DNA of 64,000 nt from Helicobacter sp. 11S03491-1 (GTDB lineage: Bacteria > Campylobacterota > Campylobacteria > Campylobacterales > Helicobacteraceae), in the NCBI RefSeq assembly GCF_002272835.1, contig NZ_MLAO01000001.1, forward strand, positions 218,742 through 282,741, given 5' to 3'. The notes beneath the pieces are model-generated. The model was not told the DNA's origin. It ran no database searches and saw nothing but the letters and a program-made list of their open reading frames with translations. Below are positions 9,215 to 17,190 of this stretch, piece by piece. A program made the position numbers and the translations under genes. Each line of letters opens with the position of its first letter. Position 1 is the first letter of the stretch.

Positions 9215-9742
9215 TTATTCCTCCTTTTGCTTATACAAAGTGATTTTAAAATCAGGGCTTTCTTTGATAGCCACATTTGGTTCAGCATGCGCCATGCTTA
9301 CAGAAATTCTGGAAGCAGAATCCAATCTTGCGCTTAAGACACTATTTTTGATATTTAGCTTATCAAAGAGAGCTTTTAGGGGTTTTTCAAATGGTGTCCT
9401 AAACTCAAAAGCATCCTCACCAAAAAAAAGCGCACTATGGCGGTTACCTATTTCGTAGCATATTTTTGCCACTTCTTGAGAACTCTGAGCATAGATACAT
9501 AAAACTTGAGCAGGTAAAATATTAATGGCTAAAATCTCATCTCCTTTTTGATAGAGAATATCCCCTTGTGATAATCCCATTTTTGGAGCATCTGTTAGCT
9601 TCATAGCAACATCTTTGCCATTTCTGCTTTTCCATCTGGCGATTTTTTTCCTTGTATCATACCATTGGATATCAATAGTGTCAATCTTGAACTTCGAAAT
9701 ATCGTAGCTATGGAGGTTACCCTCCAAGCGTGAAATAAGCAT
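9215..9742 (-). CDS. ureE: Urease nickel metallochaperone UreE
   Basis: A 175-residue nickel carrier that hands nickel to UreG. The N-terminal peptide-binding domain (RKKIARWKSRNGKDVA, DAPKMGLSQGDIL) and the C-terminal metal-binding domain (AKICYEIGNRHSALFFGED, FRTPFEKPLKALFDKL) are present; the interface His of GNRH is conserved. The C-terminal tail is not His-rich: it ends with a Lys/Glu-rich stretch, so nickel storage beyond the dimer site is not expected. It follows ureI by 6 bp and its stop is adjacent to the TTG start of ureF, implying translational coupling. Confidence 0.97.
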   Translation of the reverse strand: MLISRLEGNLHSYDISKFKIDTIDIQWYDTRKKIARWKSRNGKDVAMKLTDAPKMGLSQGDILYQKGDEILAINILPAQVLCIYAQSSQEVAKICYEIGNRHSALFFGEDAFEFRTPFEKPLKALFDKLNIKNSVLSARLDSASRISVSMAHAEPNVAIKESPDFKITLYKQKEE

Positions 9743-9748
9743 CTTTGA

Positions 9749-10261
9749 TTAACCCCAATAGCCTGTGATAATAAGCCATGCGGGAATCCAAGCTGTAACG
9801 ATACCTTCAAAGATTGCCAGATAAGGCACCCATGGCAATTCTTTTTTAAGCACGGTTTCGATCCAACCGGTAAGCCACAAAAGTCCCCATAAGAGCCAAA
9901 TAATAGCAAACCAAAAGCCTTCTTCAGTGCCGCTTATATAGCTTAAATACGCAGCAGGAAGAGAGTTGATAGCTACAAAAAGGCTATACCAACCATAAGG
10001 TCTCCAATCAAGATTATAGATATTATTAATGGCTACAAATAAATAAGTGAAGCCGAATAATAAGCCGGTTGCCGCAGCATACAAATCTACAATATTGTTT
10101 TGGAAGTCTCCATGAACAATCACAATAATATTAGCGACGACAGAAAGCAAACCTGCAAACACATTCATTACAGCCGTGCTTTTGCCATCAGCTTTCATCA
10201 AACGGCACAAGCCATTATTCATCAAAACTATGGCTACATACATCAATACAAGTCCTAACAT
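9749..10261 (-). CDS. ureI: Urea channel UreI (short periplasmic loops)
   Basis: A 170-residue, six-helix inner-membrane urea channel of the AmiS/UreI family. Core signatures are intact: AVMN, YAAATGLLFGFTYLFVAIN, LDWRPYGWYSLFVAIN, AIIWLLWGLLWLTGWIE and FEGIVTAWIPAWL. It is 25 residues shorter than H. pylori UreI (195). The first periplasmic loop is reduced to about 15 residues with one His (HGDFQNNIVDLY), and the second loop (SYISGTEEGF) lacks the equivalent of H. pylori His123 and its neighbouring charged residues. Urea conduction is expected; acid gating of the H. pylori type is doubtful. The AAAGGATC site precedes the ATG. It lies between ureB and ureE as in H. pylori. Confidence 0.96.
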   Translation of the reverse strand: MLGLVLMYVAIVLMNNGLCRLMKADGKSTAVMNVFAGLLSVVANIIVIVHGDFQNNIVDLYAAATGLLFGFTYLFVAINNIYNLDWRPYGWYSLFVAINSLPAAYLSYISGTEEGFWFAIIWLLWGLLWLTGWIETVLKKELPWVPYLAIFEGIVTAWIPAWLIITGYWG

Positions 10262-10307
10262 AAATAGATCCTTTTTTTGAAATAATTAAAATAATCAAAA
10301 TGTCTCA

Positions 10308-10327
10308 TACCCTCCGGAAGGAGGATA
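10308..10327 (-). other. Stem-loop between ureB and ureI
   Basis: On the minus strand, beginning 3 nt after the ureB stop, TATCCTCC and GGAGGGTA pair (8 bp with one G-U) around a TTCC loop. No U-run follows, so it is not a classical terminator. It could be an mRNA processing or stabilising element that sets the ratio of structural to accessory transcripts. The structure is seen; the role is inferred. Confidence 0.5.
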
Positions 10328-10330
10328 CAA

Positions 10331-12040
10331 TTAAAACAAATTATAAAGTTGTGCGAGGCTAAGTTTTTGTGCCGGTTTTGATGTAACCTTTTTACCTTCT
10401 ACTTTGACCTCATAAGTTTCCGGATTGACTTCAATATGAGTGATAACATCGTTATTCTTCATATCTTTTTTGGTGATATTGCGGCAGTTTTTGACCGGGA
10501 GAACCACTCTATCAAGCCCTAATTTTTCTTTGATACCTTCTTCATAAGCAGCTTTGGAAACAAAAGTAATGCTTGTATCAAATCTGGCTTTTCCATGATG
10601 CCCAAACATTTCACGATATATCACAGGCTCAGGAGTAGGGATAGAAGCATTTGGATCACCCATTCTGGCAGCCACAATCATTCCACCTTTGATAATAATA
10701 TCAGGTTTTATTCCAAAAAATGCAGGATGCCACATAACAAGGTCAGCAAATTTACCTACTTCTACAGAACCTACATATTCAGAAATTCCATGAGCAATAG
10801 CAGGGTTAATAGTATATTTGGCAACATAGCGTTTGATTCTGAAGTTGTCATTCTCACCTGTTTCTTCCTTGAGTTTGCCAAATTCTTTTTTATTTTTGTC
10901 CGCAGTTTGCCAAGTTCTTGTGATAACTTCGCCTACACGTCCCATTGCTTGAGAATCTGAACTTGTGATAGAGAATATCCCCATATCATGGAGGGCATCT
11001 TCAGCTGCAATGGTCTCCGGACGAATTCTGGAATCTGCAAAAGCGACATCTTCTTTGATCCTTTTATCTAAGTGGTGGCATACCATCAACATATCCATAT
11101 GCTCATCGGCTGTATTTTTGGTAAAAGGAATGGTTGGGTTTGTAGAAGCAGGGAGGATATTAGGCTCACCGGCAATTTTGATAATATCCGGAGCATGCCC
11201 GCCTCCTGCACCTTCTGTGTGGAATGTATGGATTGTTCTTCCACCAATAGCTTTGATAGTATCTTCAACACAACCGGCTTCATTGAGAGTATCTGTATGG
11301 ATAGCTACTTGCACATCGTATTCTTCAGCAACATTCAAAGCATGGTTGATAACAGAAGGAGTAGAGCCCCAATCTTCGTGAATTTTCAACCCTAAAGCAC
11401 CGGCTTTTATTTGATCAGCTAAGGCAGCTTCATTAGAGCTGTTGCCCTTACCAAAAAAGCCCAAGTTCATTGTATATTCTTCGGCTGCACGGATCATTTC
11501 TTTGAGATTCCATCTGCCCGGAGTACAAGTTGTCGCATTTGTGCCATCAGCAGGACCTGTTCCCCCACCTATCATTGTAGTAATCCCACTATAGAGTGCG
11601 GTAGGGATTTGTTGGGGAGAAATAAAGTGAATATGAGTATCAATCCCTCCTGCTGTAATAATCATACCTTCGCCTGCAAGCGCTTCAGTAGCTGCTCCCA
11701 CAGTCATATTTCCACAAACACCATCTTGCATATCTTTATTGCCTGCTTTGCCAATACCTGCAATTTTTCCATCTTTGATACCAATATCTGCTTTGTAGAT
11801 ACCATTGTAATCAATAATCATTGCGTTGGTAATCACCAAATCAAGCTCATGAGTATCTGCACTCACACTTTGGGCCATCCCATCACGGATAGTTTTTCCT
11901 CCGCCAAATTTGATTTCTTCACCATAAGTTGTATAGTCTTTTTCGATTTCTGCAAATAATTCAGTATCTGCTAAACGGACCTTATCGCCTACAGTTGGAC
12001 CAAACATGGAAGCGTATAGTTTTCTGGATATCTTTGTCAT
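10331..12040 (-). CDS. ureB: Urease subunit UreB (alpha, catalytic)
   Basis: The 569-residue catalytic subunit, exactly the H. pylori UreB length. Active-site residues are in register: H136 and H138 in GIDTHIH, the carbamylated lysine in [12 protein letters not shown] (K219), histidines in VAIHTDT and TFHTEG, the flap motif MVCHHLD with Cys321/His322, and the Asp of [12 protein letters not shown]. It hydrolyses urea to ammonia and carbamate using a di-nickel centre. I chose the ATG at 12040, five nt after AAGGAG, over the in-frame GTG at 12046 because it reproduces the H. pylori N-terminus (MTKISRK). Its accessory genes follow directly, so this is the nickel enzyme and not an accessory-free iron urease. 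Confidence 0.99.
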   Translation of the reverse strand: MTKISRKLYASMFGPTVGDKVRLADTELFAEIEKDYTTYGEEIKFGGGKTIRDGMAQSVSADTHELDLVITNAMIIDYNGIYKADIGIKDGKIAGIGKAGNKDMQDGVCGNMTVGAATEALAGEGMIITAGGIDTHIHFISPQQIPTALYSGITTMIGGGTGPADGTNATTCTPGRWNLKEMIRAAEEYTMNLGFFGKGNSSNEAALADQIKAGALGLKIHEDWGSTPSVINHALNVAEEYDVQVAIHTDTLNEAGCVEDTIKAIGGRTIHTFHTEGAGGGHAPDIIKIAGEPNILPASTNPTIPFTKNTADEHMDMLMVCHHLDKRIKEDVAFADSRIRPETIAAEDALHDMGIFSITSSDSQAMGRVGEVITRTWQTADKNKKEFGKLKEETGENDNFRIKRYVAKYTINPAIAHGISEYVGSVEVGKFADLVMWHPAFFGIKPDIIIKGGMIVAARMGDPNASIPTPEPVIYREMFGHHGKARFDTSITFVSKAAYEEGIKEKLGLDRVVLPVKNCRNITKKDMKNNDVITHIEVNPETYEVKVEGKKVTSKPAQKLSLAQLYNLF

Positions 12041-12049
12041 TGTCACTCC

Positions 12050-12727
12050 TTATTTAGAAAAGCCATTGGCTTTAGCATTTTGTATTGCTTTTTGTTTGTT
12101 GTCTTCATTGACTTGAGAATCTGCTAAATTATTAAAGCCAAATACTCGCTTATTCCCGCCTACATCAATAAGAGATATTGTTTTGGTCTCGCCGGGTTCA
12201 AATCTCACAGATGTTCCGGAAGGAATATCGAGTCTTTTACCATAAGCTTGTTGTCTATCAAAATCTAAAAGTTTATTTGTTTCAAAGAAATGGAAATGAG
12301 ATCCTACTTGGACGGCTCTATCCCCTTTATTGGTAACTTTTACTTCAATAGATTTTTTACCTTTATTGATCTCTATATCTTCTTCTTTTAGAATAAATTC
12401 ACCCGGAGTTAATTTGCCATTGTCTTCAATAGGAGTATGAACGGTTACTAATTTAGTCCCATCAGGGAAACCTGCCTCAATTCCAACCTCATGAATCATG
12501 CTTGCTACTCCGTCCATAACGTCATCAGCTTTTAGAATCTTTTTACCTTCACTCATCAAATCAGCTACTGATTTTTTACCTTCTCTGGCTAATTCCATAA
12601 TTTCAGAACTAATCAAAGCCACTGCTTCAGCATAATTAAGCTTAATGCCCTTTTCTTTTCTCTTCCTGGCTAATTCCCCGGCATAGTGGAGCATTAGCTT
12701 ATCTAACTCTTTTGGATTGAGTTTCAT
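12050..12727 (-). CDS. ureA: Urease subunit UreA (fused gamma-beta)
   Basis: A 225-residue subunit that fuses the gamma domain (residues 1 to about 100: [21 protein letters not shown]) and the beta domain (about 105-225: [28 protein letters not shown]), the arrangement typical of Helicobacter. H. pylori UreA is 238 residues; here the linker between the domains is somewhat shorter. It heads the operon with an AAAAAGGAG site and lies 9 bp before ureB. Transcription likely starts in the 338-bp gap shared with divergent htpG. Confidence 0.98.
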   Translation of the reverse strand: MKLNPKELDKLMLHYAGELARKRKEKGIKLNYAEAVALISSEIMELAREGKKSVADLMSEGKKILKADDVMDGVASMIHEVGIEAGFPDGTKLVTVHTPIEDNGKLTPGEFILKEEDIEINKGKKSIEVKVTNKGDRAVQVGSHFHFFETNKLLDFDRQQAYGKRLDIPSGTSVRFEPGETKTISLIDVGGNKRVFGFNNLADSQVNEDNKQKAIQNAKANGFSK

Positions 12728-12876
12728 CTTTTCTCCTTTTTAATATGAAATTTTCTTCTGTGAAGTAGTTTTCTTAATAATGATAACTAGATCGCGGAGA
12801 AATTTTAATCCCATTTAGTTAATAGCTGTTCAAATCTTGACATAAAATTCATAATTTGATCAATTTTTGTTCAAGA

Positions 12877-12901
12877 TAATATTAAAAATAAAATCATAAT
12901 A
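12877..12901 (-). promoter_or_regulatory. Candidate NikR operator upstream of ureA
   Basis: On the minus strand TATTATG, then exactly 11 nt, then AATATTA. This matches the H. pylori NikR consensus TATWATT-N11-AATWATA at 12 of 14 positions with exact spacing. It lies 150 bp upstream of the ureA start; possible -10 boxes (TTAAAAT near 12802-12808, TATTAA near 12819-12824) place it about 80-105 bp upstream of transcription. Nickel-dependent urease induction through NikR is known in H. pylori; binding here is inferred, and AT-rich DNA gives chance matches. Confidence 0.45.
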
Positions 12902-13028
12902 CTTTAAGGGTTTCCGGACTTCAAAATAACTCCTTCTAATGTCTATTGACTAATAAAACTTTATATAATAAGACTAAATAATATTAATATAATTGATATA
13001 AATATTTTGAATTGTGGCATTTATCTGC

Positions 13029-13034
13029 TATAAT
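13029..13034 (+). promoter_or_regulatory. Extended -10 of the htpG promoter
   Basis: TATAAT preceded by TG and one base (TGCTATAAT) lies 32 bp before the htpG ATG, the right place for a vegetative sigma-80 start with a short leader. No CIRCE-type inverted repeat is visible. Confidence 0.65.
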
Positions 13035-13065
13035 TGCCGGAAATTTTATCCATAAGGAGCTTCAA

Positions 13066-14928
13066 ATGAGCAAAAAACATACCTTTCAAACTGAAATTAA
13101 CCAACTTCTGGATCTCATGATCCATTCGCTTTATTCTCATAAAGAGATCTTCTTGCGAGAATTGATCTCAAATGCTTCAGATGCCCTAGATAAGCTTAAT
13201 TATCTAACTTTAACAGATGAGAAACTCAAAGATTTAAATTTTGATCCTCGCATTGAGCTTAGCTTTGATGAGAAAAAAAAGACTCTTAGTATCGAAGACA
13301 ATGGGATTGGGATGAATGAAAAAGAATTGACAGATAATCTGGGGACTATCGCCAAATCAGGTACAAAAAGTTTTTTGTCCTCTCTGAGTGGGGATAAGAA
13401 AAAAGACTCAGCTTTGATCGGGCAATTTGGCGTGGGATTTTATTCAGCTTTTATGGTTGCAGACAAAGTGATTGTTCAGAGCAAGAAAGCAGGGGAAGAC
13501 AAAGCTTATGCTTGGGTGAGTGACGGAAAGGGTGAATATGAAATTTCTGTTTGCAAAAAGGACACACAAGGCACGCAAATCACCCTTTATCTCAAAGAAG
13601 AAGATGCTAATTTTGCAAGCAAATGGGAGATAGAAAATATTGTTAAAAAATATTCTGAGCATATCCCCTTCCCTATTTACCTCAACTACACCCAAACCAA
13701 TTTTGAGGGCGAAGGAGAGGATAAAAAAGAAATCAAAGAAGATAAAAAAGACCGGATCAACACAGCTAAAGCCATTTGGAAAGTGAGTAAAAATGATCTC
13801 AAGGATGATGATTATAAAGAGTTTTACAAAAGCTTTGCCCATGATAATAGCGAACCTATGAAATGGATTCACACCAAAGTTGAGGGGACATTAGAATACA
13901 GCACTTTATTTTTCATCCCTCAAGTAGCCCCATTTGATCTTTATCGTGTAGATTATAAATCCGGAGTCAAACTCTATGTAAAACGTGTTTTTATAACTGA
14001 TGATGATAAAGAATTACTCCCTCAATACTTACGATTTATCAAAGGGGTAATAGATAGTGAAGACTTACCCTTAAATGTCAGTCGAGAAATTCTCCAACAA
14101 AATAAAATACTTGCTAATATCCGATCGGCTTCTACAAAAAAAATATTAGGAGAAATACAAAATATCACTCAGGATAAAGAAGCTTATGAAAAATTTTATA
14201 CTCAATTTGGCAAGGTTCTCAAAGAAGGACTTTATGGGGACTATGAAAATAAAGACAAAATTCTGGAGCTTTTGAGATTCCATACTTCTACTCAAAAAGA
14301 TATGATTTCTCTGAAAGAATATAAAGAAAAAATGCCCAAAGATCAAAAAAGCATTTATTATATGATAGGTGAAAATTTAGATCTTTTAAGGGCTTCTCCT
14401 ATTTTGGAAAAATATACTCAAAAAGGTTATGAAGTCTTGTTGATGGCAGATGAAGTAGATGGTTTTGTAATTCCGGGTATTGGCGAATATGACAAAACAG
14501 CCCTTAAAGATGCCAATGCAAGCCAAACACTTGAAGAATTGGGCGCTGAAAAAATCAATGAAGAAACTCGGAAATCTTTTGAAAACCTCATCAAATCCTT
14601 CAAAGAAGTACTGGGAGAAGAAGTCAAAGACATTACACTTTCTAATTCTCTCAATTCTCCGGTAGCCCTTGTGGGTGAAGAACAAAATCCCATGATGGCA
14701 AATTTGATGGCTCAGATGGGTCAAAACTTACCTCCTCAAAAAAAGACAATGGAGCTAAATATCCACCACCCTATTTTGGAAAAACTCAAAGACAACTCAG
14801 ACAAAGAGTTGCTTGCTAATACAGCGCATCTTCTGTATGATAGCGCGAAACTTTTAGAATCAGGATCTATTCAAAATGCTAAAGATTTTGCTAACAGACT
14901 CAATGACATCATCTTAAAAACACTCTAA
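13066..14928 (+). CDS. htpG: Chaperone HtpG (Hsp90)
   Basis: A 620-residue cytosolic Hsp90, an ATP-driven dimeric chaperone. The N-terminal GHKL ATPase motifs are present: ELISNASDALDKL, DNGIGM and GQFGVGFYSAFMV; the middle domain has LPLNVSREILQQN with the catalytic Arg, and the C-terminal dimerisation domain ends the protein. Length matches H. pylori HtpG (621). The ATG at 13066 follows AAGGAG; the longer frame from TTG 13012 would include the promoter and is rejected. It is divergent from ureA. The charged linker after the N-domain (Glu/Lys-rich near 225-240) is short, as in bacteria. Confidence 0.98.
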   Translation: MSKKHTFQTEINQLLDLMIHSLYSHKEIFLRELISNASDALDKLNYLTLTDEKLKDLNFDPRIELSFDEKKKTLSIEDNGIGMNEKELTDNLGTIAKSGTKSFLSSLSGDKKKDSALIGQFGVGFYSAFMVADKVIVQSKKAGEDKAYAWVSDGKGEYEISVCKKDTQGTQITLYLKEEDANFASKWEIENIVKKYSEHIPFPIYLNYTQTNFEGEGEDKKEIKEDKKDRINTAKAIWKVSKNDLKDDDYKEFYKSFAHDNSEPMKWIHTKVEGTLEYSTLFFIPQVAPFDLYRVDYKSGVKLYVKRVFITDDDKELLPQYLRFIKGVIDSEDLPLNVSREILQQNKILANIRSASTKKILGEIQNITQDKEAYEKFYTQFGKVLKEGLYGDYENKDKILELLRFHTSTQKDMISLKEYKEKMPKDQKSIYYMIGENLDLLRASPILEKYTQKGYEVLLMADEVDGFVIPGIGEYDKTALKDANASQTLEELGAEKINEETRKSFENLIKSFKEVLGEEVKDITLSNSLNSPVALVGEEQNPMMANLMAQMGQNLPPQKKTMELNIHHPILEKLKDNSDKELLANTAHLLYDSAKLLESGSIQNAKDFANRLNDIILKTL

Positions 14929-14967
14929 AATATCTGCTCTTATCCTTAGGGGTAGAGGGCAGATATT
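14929..14967 (+). terminator. Stem-loop after htpG
   Basis: Immediately after the htpG stop, AATATCTGCTCT pairs with AGAGGGCAGATATT (nine perfect outer pairs plus an inner stem with one bulge) around a 13-nt loop. The following sequence is AT-rich but has no clean U-run. Confidence 0.6.
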
Positions 14968-15150
14968 AATAGGCGCATAATAAAAGTTAAATCATTTTGA
15001 TTTTTATGAGCAATGGTATGTTTTGAATACTTCCGTAATATTTTTTGAATGTTAAAATTATCTCTTGTGTTTCATTCCGGTGATATAAAAATTAAGTATT
15101 TTTTAGATAAACTCACAGCATAGATAAATTCACACAGCAGGAGATAAATT

Positions 15151-16194
15151 TTGAAATTTAGTATTTTATTTGGCGGGATGAGCTGGGAGCATGAAATTAG
15201 CATTGTAAGCGCTATTTCACTCAAAAAAATACTTCAAGATAAGATTGAGTATTTTATTTTTCTTGAGAGTACTCACCACTTTTTCTTGATTGAAACTCAA
15301 AACATGAAATCCGGTTTCTTCTCCTGCGGAGAATATAAAAAATGCAGACAAATAGAAATGAATTTAGGTGGTTTTTATCTCTCTTCATTTTTTGGAAAAA
15401 AACCTCTTCATGTAGGTATGCTTCTCAATCTTATTCATGGCGGAGATGGCGAAGATGGCATTTTGGCTTCACTCTTGGATTTTTATAAAATATCCTTTAT
15501 AGGACCTCGTATAGAAGCTTGTGTGTTGAGTTTCAATAAGCATCTCACTAAAATATATGCCAAAGAAAAAGGAGTAAAAACTCTTCCTTCTAAACTCTTA
15601 GGCAAGGATAGTTTGAGAAATATAAAAAGTGATTTTCCCATGATTGCCAAGCCAAACCGATTAGGGAGTTCTATTGGGGTTCATGTGATTGCTTCAGAAG
15701 AAGAGCTTGATTATGGGCTTGATTGCGCCTTTGAGTTTGATAATGAAGTTTTGATTGAGCCTTTCATAAAAGGGGTGAAAGAGTATAATCTTGCCGGATG
15801 TAAAATAGGCGATAATGAATTTATTTTTTCTATGATTGAAGAGCCTGACAAAAAAGATTTATTGAATTTCGAAAACAAATACCTTGATTTTTCTCGCACT
15901 CAACAAGCCATCAAAGCTGATATTTCCGAAGAGCTTGAAGGAAAAATTCAAGAGGCTTTCAAAAAAATTTATACAAACAAATTTGAAGGGGCATTGATTC
16001 GTTGTGATTTTTTTGTCATTGAAAATGAGGTTTTTCTAAATGAAATCAATCCCATTCCCGGAAGTATGGCAAACTATCTTTTTGATAATTTTACAGATAC
16101 ACTTGAAAATCTTAGTCTCAACCTTCCCAAAAAAGAATCTATCAAGGTTTCTTATCAATATATAGAAAAAATCCAAAGAGCCAAAGGCAAATAA
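15151..16194 (+). CDS. ddl: D-alanine--D-alanine ligase
   Basis: A 347-residue ATP-grasp ligase that makes D-Ala-D-Ala for peptidoglycan precursors in the cytosol. Visible family blocks: FGGMSWEHEISIVSA at the N-terminus, HGGDGEDG, the ATP-grasp segment MIAKPNRLGSSIGV, VKEYNLAGCKI, and the Mg/substrate site LNEINPIPGSMANYLF. It starts with TTG at 15151 after AGGAG; no ATG fits as well, and the N-terminus then matches H. pylori Ddl. Its stop overlaps the next start (TAATG), so it leads an operon with a hydrolase, acylphosphatase, murF and a HIT protein, in the same order as H. pylori apart from the acylphosphatase. Confidence 0.96.
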   Translation: MKFSILFGGMSWEHEISIVSAISLKKILQDKIEYFIFLESTHHFFLIETQNMKSGFFSCGEYKKCRQIEMNLGGFYLSSFFGKKPLHVGMLLNLIHGGDGEDGILASLLDFYKISFIGPRIEACVLSFNKHLTKIYAKEKGVKTLPSKLLGKDSLRNIKSDFPMIAKPNRLGSSIGVHVIASEEELDYGLDCAFEFDNEVLIEPFIKGVKEYNLAGCKIGDNEFIFSMIEEPDKKDLLNFENKYLDFSRTQQAIKADISEELEGKIQEAFKKIYTNKFEGALIRCDFFVIENEVFLNEINPIPGSMANYLFDNFTDTLENLSLNLPKKESIKVSYQYIEKIQRAKGK

Positions 16195-16910
16195 TGGCAA
16201 AGCGATTGATTGTCTATAATGGCAATGAATTTGAAATTTCTTATACATTTTCTCATCACCATTGCCAAAAAAATATTGTTTTTTTACATGGCTGGGGAAG
16301 CAACAAAGAAGTCATGGAGCTTGCTTTTAGAGATACTTTTAGTGATTACAATCACTTTTATGTGGATATGCCCGGGTTTGGAAACACTCCCAATCATATT
16401 GTTATTTCTACACTTGATTATGCAGCCATTATTGACAGCTTTGCTAATTGTGTCGGTATTTTTCCTGATATTATTGTGGGGCATAGTTTTGGAGGAAAAG
16501 TAGCGCTTCTTTGCCAATGCCATGAAATTATTCTTTTGAGTTCTGCAGGAATCCCTACCCCCAAGCCTTTGAAAATCAAAGTAAAAATCATGCTGGCTAA
16601 AATATTTAAAATCCTAAAAATCAAATCAAATGCTCTCAGAAGCGCAGATGCAAATAATCTCAATGAAGCCATGTATGCAGTATTCAAGAAGGTTGTTGAT
16701 GAAGATTTTAGTGATATTTATGCAAGTTCTAATAAAAAAGCAACTATTTTTTGGGGAAAAGATGATTTGGCTACTCCCCTAAGTTCAGGGGAAAAAATCG
16801 CCAAACTCATGAGGGATAATCGATTTTTTGTTTTGGAAGGGGATCATTATTTTTTCCTCAAACAAGGTAAAATAATTGATGAAAAATATCACCATAAGGA
16901 AATAGAATGA
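16194..16910 (+). CDS. Alpha/beta-fold hydrolase
   Basis: A 238-residue cytosolic alpha/beta hydrolase. The nucleophile elbow GHSFGGK, an oxyanion-type HGWGSNKE near the N-terminus, an acid in FWGKDDLATP and the catalytic His in LEGDHYFF are all present. A homologue sits between ddl and murF in H. pylori, annotated there from similarity to ring-cleavage hydrolases; the true substrate is unknown. The ATG overlaps the ddl stop by one base and the gene's stop overlaps acyP by ATGA, so all three are translated together. The cell-wall context suggests, without proving, a role in envelope metabolism. Confidence 0.85.
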   Translation: MAKRLIVYNGNEFEISYTFSHHHCQKNIVFLHGWGSNKEVMELAFRDTFSDYNHFYVDMPGFGNTPNHIVISTLDYAAIIDSFANCVGIFPDIIVGHSFGGKVALLCQCHEIILLSSAGIPTPKPLKIKVKIMLAKIFKILKIKSNALRSADANNLNEAMYAVFKKVVDEDFSDIYASSNKKATIFWGKDDLATPLSSGEKIAKLMRDNRFFVLEGDHYFFLKQGKIIDEKYHHKEIE

Positions 16911-17179
16911 AAAAAACTATTCAAATTCAAGTGCGTGGAATAGTCCAACAAGTAGGGTATCGAAATTTTTCCAAACAAAAAGCAGACGAACTTCAAATAA
17001 CCGGCAGTGCTCAAAACCTGAAAGATGGAAGCGTGGAAATTTATGCTTGTGGAGAAGAAGATAAACTGGAGTGTTTCTTATCTGCCTTAAAAATAGGTCC
17101 TCAAAAAGCAAAAGTAGAAGGAATACACTTCCATGTTGTTACCCATAAACAACTAAAAACATTTGAAATCTTACAATAA
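16907..17179 (+). CDS. acyP: Acylphosphatase
   Basis: A 90-residue protein with the complete acylphosphatase signature: VRGIVQQVGYRNF (the phosphate loop with its catalytic Arg) and the downstream block with NLKDGSVEIYACG containing the catalytic Asn region. The family hydrolyses acyl phosphates such as carbamoyl phosphate. The start ATG overlaps the stop of the hydrolase gene (ATGA). It is inserted between the hydrolase and murF, a position where H. pylori, as far as I recall, has no acylphosphatase. Confidence 0.92.
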   Translation: MKKTIQIQVRGIVQQVGYRNFSKQKADELQITGSAQNLKDGSVEIYACGEEDKLECFLSALKIGPQKAKVEGIHFHVVTHKQLKTFEILQ

Positions 17180-17190
17180 CGGGAATAACA

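Noticed and set aside
10595..11395. Several antisense frames of 100-140 codons within ureB
   Set aside because: They arise from codon bias on the strand opposite a highly conserved coding region and have no start signals.
13012..13065. TTG-started extension of htpG
   Set aside because: It contains the -10 box and the ribosome site of the normal start at 13066, and Hsp90 proteins start at the MSKKHTFQ-like sequence.
13444..13872. 142-codon antisense frame in htpG
   Set aside because: Phe/Ile-rich product on the opposite strand of a conserved gene, no ribosome site: codon-mirror artefact.
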